Assembly: GCA_947462335.1 (NCBI GenBank)
Contig: OX381721.1
Span: 10,181,910-10,245,909, forward strand
From: Harmothoe impar
Lineage: Eukaryota; Annelida; Polychaeta; Phyllodocida; Polynoidae
DNA length: 64,000 nt
Reading direction: 5' to 3'
Below the pieces are notes generated by a model. The model ran no database searches and was not told where the DNA came from. It saw nothing but the letters and a program-made list of their open reading frames with translations. Positions 58,400 through 64,000 of this stretch are shown here, piece by piece (positions within the stretch are counted from its first letter, which is position 1; each line of letters begins with the position of its first letter). Position numbers and translations under genes: made by a program.

Positions 58400-58835
58400 C
58401 CCGCCGTACACACGGGTAAATATCAGAGTCGGCCAATGTCGCCAATACTACTCTCATACAAGGGTCAGGCGCTGCTGACCTATAATAGATGAGTCAAGGA
58501 CTATTCTACTGAGGGTCAGGCTACGCCGGAAATTCAATAACAAGCTGGACTTTGGCAAATTTGCTTGAAAGTCTGGCCAGCAAGAGTCCGGCATACTCTC
58601 CCAAGAGTTCAGCATTGCCAGACTATGGCATGAGGATTCCGCATGGTCAGACTTTCAAAAGCAAGTTTGCCAAACTCCAGCTTTTTATTGAATGTCCGGC
58701 GCAGCCTGACCCTCACTAGAATAGCCCTTGACCCATCTATTATAGGCCAGCCGTGCCTGACCTTTGTCTGAAGGTAGAATTAGCGCTATTGGGTGCCTCT
58801 GATGTTTGCCTGTGTGTAGTCAAACCTCGCCTGAG
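58400..58835. repeat. local inverted duplication in the right arm
   Basis: A block with GTGTGTACGGCGGGAGG, ATGAGTCAAGGACTATTCTAC and GGGTCAGGCTACG (58400-58575) recurs in the opposite direction at 58600-58835 (TCTATTATAGGCCAGC, ATGTTTGCCTGTGTGTAG). The left arm has one copy (50745-50905). Confidence 0.7.
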
Positions 58836-59073
58836 AGAGACATACTTCAGAAAGAAAAGAAAGCGGCGTGAGAAGGTGACGGGATCCCAAGTGTCAACCC
58901 TAAGACTTACATTTGCTACGATCAAATCAGCGGCACCGGTGAAAGAAAATCTCAAAAAAAAAGTGTACAGAAGTAGTCGTCTTCTTAAATGTTTTCGAAA
59001 ACGAAAAACTCTCCTTGCGGTAAATATAAATTTCAAAAGTGGTACGAACCAAAAATGGCCACTTACACCATAG
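58753..59073 (+). CDS. possible basic ORF, no ATG
   Basis: The frame is open for about 106 codons from a GTG. It carries a strongly basic stretch (YFRKKRKRREKVTG, then ENLKKKVYRSSRLLKCFRKR). The first part overlaps the local repeat and is probably not coding. It overlaps the ATG-started ORF 58989-59168 in another frame, so one original gene may have been split by a frameshift. Small basic proteins are common in virus-like elements, but I cannot name this one. Confidence 0.3.
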   Translation: MPDLCLKVELALLGASDVCLCVVKPRLRETYFRKKRKRREKVTGSQVSTLRLTFATIKSAAPVKENLKKKVYRSSRLLKCFRKRKTLLAVNINFKSGTNQKWPLTP

Positions 59074-59168
59074 AGAAAGATGACGTGCGCTACTTGTATT
59101 ATAAGCGTCGCGTGCATTCTAACGGTGTGACAACGAGTCCTTTAAAATATGAAAAAGTGTGTTATTGA
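58989..59168 (+). CDS. possible 59-residue ORF
   Basis: ATG 58989 to TGA 59166-59168. Tyr- and Lys-rich, with KFQKWYEPKMATYTIEKDD and RYLYYKRRVHSNG. An AATAAA at 59237-59242 follows within 80 bp. Sensible composition and a nearby poly(A) signal favour a real or recently real gene end. No family was recognised. Confidence 0.35.
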   Translation: MFSKTKNSPCGKYKFQKWYEPKMATYTIEKDDVRYLYYKRRVHSNGVTTSPLKYEKVCY

Positions 59169-59379
59169 TTGATTGAGCGCATCTTTTCAAAAATAGAGTG
59201 TTATTAGAATTGAAAAAAAAGAAAAAAAAAAAAGAAAATAAAATTATTGTTGTGTTTATTTTCATACGTCTTCTTTTATTAGTAAGTAAAACAAATATAA
59301 CAATTAACTAGCGTGTCCTCTTAAAGTGACACTTCCTCCGGTCGCTGCTGAATCGTCTAATTAAGGTATGTGTCGTCGT

Positions 59380-59870
59380 CACTTCTAGTCACGTGACTCA
59401 TCAGGTCACTTCCGGTCGCGTGATCCTAAAATCGATCACTTCCTAAACAAAATTAAATTAAGAGACACATTTCTTCATGACCCAACCAATCAGAGGTCTC
59501 CATTTGACCAGAAGTAGGCCCCTCATTTGCATAAATGGGTCACTTCCGGTGTACCAGCCAATCAGAAGCCTCTAACTAAGTCAAAGTCACTTGACGTCAC
59601 TTCCGGTATGCCCTTATATGTACATGTGAAGGTCACATGACGTCACTTCCGGTATGCCCTTATATGGGCGTGTGACGTCACATGACGTCACTTCCGGTAT
59701 GCCCTTATATGGGCGTGTGACGTCACTTCCGGTCAAATGGAAGCCTCTGATTGGCTGAGTCATGACCTTGACCTCTAACTAGGTCAAGGTCACGTGACGT
59801 CACTTCCGGTATGCCCTTATATGGGCATGTGACGTCACTTCCGGTCAAATGGAGGCCTCTGATTGGCTGC
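59380..59870. promoter_or_regulatory. right subterminal array: CRE-ETS-CArG units
   Basis: TGACGTCACTTCCGG occurs six times (59592, 59638, 59683, 59718, 59795, 59830), joining a full CRE to an ETS site. After a short spacer four of them are followed by CCTTATATGG (59658, 59703, 59815 perfect; 59612 with one change), an exact CArG box. CCAATCAG/CTGATTGG words lie between and beside them. The TIR itself begins in the last unit. Confidence 0.75.
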
Positions 59871-59932
59871 ATGTCGATTGAGTAATAAACAGTACTTAAC
59901 TATAGTCCCGTTCCGATACATACTATACTACT
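59851..59932. repeat. right terminal inverted repeat, 82 bp
   Basis: Inverse of 50086-50167 with two mismatches, ending CATACTATACTACT at 59932. Confidence 0.95.
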
Positions 59933-59938
59933 ATCACT
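59933..59938. repeat. target-site duplication ATCACT (right)
   Basis: Exact match to 50080-50085. Confidence 0.9.
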
Positions 59939-61439
59939 ATTAAAAGGGCTTTAATGTATAACATATAATAGCAGGAATGGTATCTCATTTAGAATAACAG
60001 GCCACCTTGAAAAGGGTATACACTTAACATGCACACCTGCAGGACTAATCCCTCCATGTAACACATAAACTATAAATGTAGTCCCTGCATCTGGGCAACA
60101 GTATTTACACAATGAGGTTTAAGTATAGTACTTTTTTATTCATTCTAAAGATCCTCTACAAGTCAGTTACTGTGTATACTGTCATTAATCCTACTTATGG
60201 GACATCTTTTGAAATGTTGCCGGTGGCTATTTATATATGTATGTAGAAAGTGGGGAGCAGTTCTTGGTGGTAGTATAGAAAAGATGTGACACATGTACAT
60301 TATCAGTGTGTGAGTACTTTCGGAATTTCCTGTATCAACAATAAAATTAGCGGTTACCGCCCAAGGCAGTTACTTATATTTAAATACTAATTAGTCTGAA
60401 AGTGGGTGATATAATTATATTGTGGTGACATTGGTAAAGAACACCAGCAAAAATGGTAATTTGGTAAAACGGCGCCTATAGGCTTCTAAAGCTAATGACC
60501 ATTATTGCTATAATAATCATTAACTATTTCTGGATTTTGAAACCCGTTTGTAGAATTTATGTTGTATATGCTTAATAAACATTGGCCTAGGTACTATAAC
60601 GTATAGTATAATACTTTGTTAAGTTAAATACAATATATTAGGGAGCCCTATGTACAACATGATAGCTTGCTACACATGTACACTGTACACTGAAAAAGTA
60701 AACTTGACTCCAGACTCGTCTAAGTGACTGTCATAAAATAAACGAGTCAAAAGTTGTCTAACCTTTCAGTAACCACCAACAAGTAGAATCTGGAGCTGTC
60801 AAATGTCGGGTTTGGGGCTGGCACATGCCAAGTAGGTCTTCTATCTCCAGCTAGAAGACCAGCTTCCTTGTCACTTAGATGAGTGTTTGACTCGTTTATT
60901 TTATGACAGTCACTTGGAAGAGTTTTTGAGTGTAGCCTATGCTCAATACCGTATGGTCTCAGCTATACTTTATCGCACTCTTCTCATATCTTGGGGATCA
61001 TTTGCAAAGCTTTCCCTATAATATCAAAGAATTTTCTCAGCAAATCCGTTTGATATATTCTACTTAAATGCTCTTTATGTGAGTTAAGTCTATAGCAAGG
61101 AAGTCCATCTGCTCTGAACCTTAAAGGAAAAATGATGGTCATAGGAAGTTGGAAATCGTTTCATGGAAAAAAGGGCACGTATTATTGTGCAAGCATGACT
61201 GCCTTGGACGACTGTTCTTGTCGTCTTAGGTCACAGGAAATAGCCATACCTGTTTCTTTCACAACACAAACTTTGAAGTCATCGGTGTTCTGGCAATAGT
61301 AAATCATAACTTATTTCATAATGCTATCAGTTAGGTAAAGCCATGCAGATGTCGATACACTTTGTGTACCCTTAAGTAAGTAGTATAGCTGGAGTGCTAA
61401 TAAGAATGTATCATAGAGTTAGAATCAGGCCATAACCAT
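59939..61439. other. spacer right of the mobile element
   Basis: No gene is seen. It contains a 30-bp inverted-repeat element at 60722-60915. Confidence 0.5.
60722..60915. mobile_element. 194-bp element with perfect 30-bp inverted repeats
   Basis: AAGTGACTGTCATAAAATAA followed by ACGAGTCAAA (60722-60751) is exactly inverted at 60886-60915. Similarity continues loosely on both sides, so the true ends may lie further out. No target duplication was fixed. Confidence 0.65.
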
Positions 61440-61443
61440 ATCT

Positions 61444-61830
61444 GTTTCAGCCCCAGTTTCAGCCCCTCTGCCTGCTTCAGTGCCTAATTCCGTGCCTGTT
61501 GTGCAGCCGTTTTGATATCATGTTTCAGCACATGTTTCACCTGTTCCAGTGCCTGTTTCAGTTCTTGTTTGGCAACCGTTTCATCAACCGTTTCAGCGAT
61601 CGTTTAAGCACCTGTTTCAGCAACCGTTTGAGCACCAGTTTCAGTGCCTGTTTCAGTCCTTGTTACAGCACCTGCTATGGCAACCATTTTAGCACCTGTT
61701 TCAGCGATCCCTCTGGCAACCTGTTTCCGTGGTGCCTGTTTCAGCAACCGTTTTGCACCTGTTTAAGCAACCATTTAGCACCTGTTTCAGTGTTTGTTTC
61801 AGCAAGCGTTTTAGCACCTGTGTCAGTGCC
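61444..61830. repeat. 12-bp-type minisatellite (GCACCTGTTTCA)
   Basis: About thirty imperfect units alternate between GCACCTGTTTCA and GCAACCGTTTCA. The 112-codon frame across it is a repeat product. Confidence 0.88.
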
Positions 61831-62404
61831 CGATTAGGCCATCATCAGCTGAAGCAGGCGCTTCCCAAGGAGAAACAAGTGTTCTAATGCACCGAATTTC
61901 AGACGACCCTGGGGCCTGATGAGAAACATTCCCTATCTTTGGTGGCCCCATGTTGGACTTACATAGGAGTGAGCCATGGTTTGTAGAGACGGGGGGAAGC
62001 ACCATGCAAAGTTCTATCTAGGTATACAGCCGCTGTATCTAAGCCTCTTGGACAACACTCTGGAATTCCCAGCACAAACAATAGGTGTCACTTATAATTC
62101 CTATTGCCCATGGTGTGCACGCCAACCTTCTCTCTGGGGCCGGTTTCATAACCTGAATGAATATAGTGCGGTAGTGTTATGTTACGCAGGAAATCGTGTA
62201 CACGTACAAGCTGAAGCAAAACAGAACACTGTCCGTTTAGAGTATTTGGAGCTTTTATTACTTTACTTTAAATAGAGGCAAATAGAGTATACCGGTAGTT
62301 CATATTCAATAACATTAAGAACAATAGAACCCAGCAAGAATGAACCATTGCTAAGCAACCCGTGGGAGTCCATCAGGAGGTCCTTTGCAGGTCTTGTCAA
62401 AGAC

Positions 62405-63133
62405 AACACTGTAAAAAGTTGTTGTTCTTGAACAGCAAAATTTGCTGTAAATGTACAGTACTTTAGCTGTAAAGAATAATACAGCAAATTGTACTGTACT
62501 TGTACAGTTCTGTTACTGTAGATGCAGGTTATGGTAGTGACTTGTAGATCTACAGCAATTTTCCCTGTAATATGTACACGAGAGGTCGTGGGATCGATCC
62601 TTGGTCTATCCACCTCTCAGTAGGGATCTTTAGCAACAAGGATGTAGCTCATTTAATACAGACATGGCAGAGGTAGCTTATATCCCAATATGACCATTTG
62701 TAACACCGGCTCTGTGGCGCACCGGATCAGGGCCTGTCTCCAACACCGCAGGTCATCAGTTCAATCCTTGGTCAAGCCACTTCTACCTACACCCACCTAA
62801 AATTCGTTTTCCCTCATATGGACGATTAGAAATATCGCCAGCACTGGGAGGCGAACCCAGGACCTTCAGATTTGGTTTTCCAATTAACCCTTTCAACACT
62901 GGGTTTCTTGTAACTCAATGCAATTTTGTGCAATATATTGGCTTACCGCGTGGAAGGGGTTAATTCTGCTGTACAGTATACGTAACAGTAGATTTTGCTG
63001 TTTCTCTACAGTATATGTGCTGTAAATATACATAAGCTGACTTGCTGTAGGTCTACAGCACAATCTACTGGAACCAACGTTGCCCCCAGTATTTGCTGTA
63101 CAGGAACACTACTTACTTCTAACAGTGAACCTA
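62405..63133. repeat. composite repeat: ACAGTA/TACTGT-rich ends around tRNA-like segment
   Basis: ACAGCAAATTTGCTGTA-like words crowd 62405-62580 and 62965-63130. Between them are tRNA-like pieces: TGGCGCACCGG, later GGTCATCAGTTCAATCC (62712-62760), and a B-box-like GGGATCGATCC at 62590. This looks like a SINE or retro-element inserted among short palindromic repeats. Confidence 0.5.
62702..62776 (+). repeat. tRNA-derived SINE head or tRNA pseudogene
   Basis: CTGTGGCGCACCGGATCAGG (A-box) and TCATCAGTTCAATCCTTGG (B-box) at tRNA-like spacing. The acceptor stem does not pair. Confidence 0.5.
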
Positions 63134-63261
63134 ACGTTAACACTGTCCTAGCTTGGTCTTATACACAGCCAGAGGTCAATGCTTGTGGGTAAACAGTGTA
63201 AATAATCTTACATCATACAAACACCTGACAATAATAGTATAATAAGTACAAAACGCGATTG

Positions 63262-63317
63262 GCACATGGGGGGGGGGGGGCTTTTGGGGGCGGGCGGGCG
63301 CGGGGGGAGGGGGGGTC
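63262..63317 (+). repeat. G-run cluster (potential G-quadruplex)
   Basis: Runs of 12, 5, 3, 3, 6 and 7 G within about 55 bp. Confidence 0.7.
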
Positions 63318-63471
63318 AATGATGTAGAAATGGTATGGATGGAAGAAGAGTGAGGGTCTAAGTGTCAGGTGATCAGGCCAGTACGATGGATTCATTCAAG
63401 GTGATTTGTCATTCCATTTCTCTTAGATTTTCAGCATGTATTTGTTTCTACCTTCCCGTTTTTGGATGGCC

Positions 63472-64000
63472 ATAACTATTGACAGTTCAAACTGTCAATA
63501 ACCTAATCAAATTCTCTTATTGACAGTTCAAACTGTCAATACCAGAATATAATTCCCTTATTGACAGTTCACACTGGCAATAAGGGAAAAGGGATTCTCT
63601 TATTAGCCCGGACTCCACTAGGGCGGCACAGTGTCCTGCGAAACAGAGCGATCTTTTTTTATGTTTTGATTTGCACATTTCGCTTCATTTCGCTTCATTT
63701 CGCTTCATTTCGCTTCATTTCGCCTCAGTGTCGCCCTGAATGTCGTCCTACTTCTGGCGATACTTAGGGCGACACTGCAGCGAAATGAAGCGAAATGAAG
63801 CGAAATGAAGCGAAATGAAGCAAAATGTGCAAATCAAAACATAAAAAAAGATCGCTCCGTTTCGCAGACCACTGTGCCGCCCTAGTGGAGTCTGGGCTAA
63901 TGACAGTTCCAAAAAGGAACTGTCAATAAGAGAAAATTAACCTCTTATTGCCAGTGTGAACTGTCAATAAGGGAATAATATCCTGGTATTGACAGTTTGA
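63472..64000. repeat. array of TTATTGACAGTTC palindromes, open at right edge
   Basis: At least six units of CTTATTGACAGTTCAAACTG / TCAATAAG type (63474, 63515, 63557, 63899, 63943, 63984). Each is nearly self-complementary. The array is split by a TA-flanked MITE (63606-63897) and runs past the window. Confidence 0.8.
63606..63897. mobile_element. 292-bp foldback MITE
   Basis: Arms of about 130 bp start GCCCGGACTCCACTAGGGCG and end with the near-inverse. Each arm has four CGAAATGAAG units in mirrored orientation. TA flanks both sides (63604-63605 and 63898-63899). A loop of about 30 bp remains. No ORF. Confidence 0.78.

Larger units (their letters stand above)
57090..58580. repeat. right arm of internal long inverted repeat
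   Basis: Inverse of 50740-52790. Its left boundary falls directly on the polymerase remnant (last recognisable polymerase-like codons near 57086), so duplication of this arm probably deleted the rest of the polymerase gene. Confidence 0.8.
50086..59932. mobile_element. Polinton/Maverick-derived element, 9,847 bp, non-autonomous
   Basis: The element is bounded by 82-bp TIRs that start AG and end CT, with a perfect 6-bp target duplication. Both traits, plus a decayed protein-primed DNA polymerase B inside, fit Polintons and the related adintoviruses. Order: left TIR and promoter-like array; 260-residue protein copy 1 (minus strand); tandem control modules; Death-domain protein (+); polymerase remnant (+); 260-residue protein copy 2 (+); short basic ORFs (+); right promoter-like array and TIR. 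Integrase, packaging ATPase, cysteine protease and capsid genes were not found, so it cannot be autonomous. Full Polintons are usually 15-20 kb. Confidence 0.85.

Noticed and set aside
50086..59932. Endogenous herpesvirus or retrovirus as the source of the 9.8-kb element
   Set aside because: No LTRs, reverse transcriptase or herpesvirus-type genes. The 6-bp duplication, AG..CT TIRs and protein-primed PolB remnant point to the Polinton/adintovirus group.
63680..63835. CGAAATGAAG tandem units as a possible CRISPR-like array
   Set aside because: The 10-bp units are directly abutting with no unique spacers, are mirrored in the two arms of a hairpin, and the genome is eukaryotic.

Overview
This is a window of animal nuclear DNA, most likely from a marine invertebrate (lancelet, mollusc or a similar animal; I cannot assign the species). 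The evidence is split genes with canonical GT..AG introns, long AT-rich spacers full of homopolymers and AT microsatellites, many short TIR and foldback elements, a CR1/Jockey-type retrotransposon fragment, and a Polinton/Maverick-derived insertion. There are no bacterial-style operons.

1-18.1 kb: one recognisable host gene on the + strand, a dual oxidase maturation factor (DUOXA family). I can place seven exons (5617-5674, 9206-9340, 10629-10694, 15961-16114, 16421-16632, 17214-17362, 17731-18054). Their splice phases fit without correction and give the last 365 residues of the protein. The exon with the N-terminus and first membrane helix was not found and may lie upstream of the window. 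The introns carry a 415-bp MITE with TTA target duplications and a 108-bp palindromic MITE.

18.1-47.9 kb: mostly non-coding spacer with a CRE-rich direct repeat (29.4 kb), nested foldback/SINE/MITE insertions (26.1-28.0 kb), a pyrimidine-rich tract (30.3-31.3 kb), minisatellites (33.4-33.9 and 34.5-35.0 kb) and a 5'-truncated non-LTR reverse transcriptase (39.16-40.5 kb).

47.9-49.6 kb: a promoter-like cluster with a possible untranslated first exon, then one possible coding exon of an unrecognised host gene.

50,086-59,932: the standout of the window, a 9.85-kb mobile element with 82-bp terminal inverted repeats (AG...CT) and a perfect 6-bp target duplication (ATCACT). It holds a decayed protein-primed type B DNA polymerase that identifies it as Polinton-derived; an open 524-residue protein with an alanine-rich N-terminal part and two C-terminal Death-domain-like modules; two inverted copies of a 260-residue unknown protein; and a short basic ORF pair. 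I found no integrase, packaging ATPase, protease or capsid gene. Its two ends carry dense arrays of sites resembling host growth-control promoters (E2F, CCAAT, E-box and ETS on the left; CRE-ETS-CArG on the right). I read it as a non-autonomous Polinton/adintovirus-like derivative that keeps accessory, possibly cell-death-related, genes and has lost its replication and virion genes.

60-64 kb: repeats only: a 30-bp TIR element, a 12-bp minisatellite, tRNA-like/ACAGTA-rich elements, and an array of short palindromes containing a 292-bp foldback MITE, which runs off the right edge.
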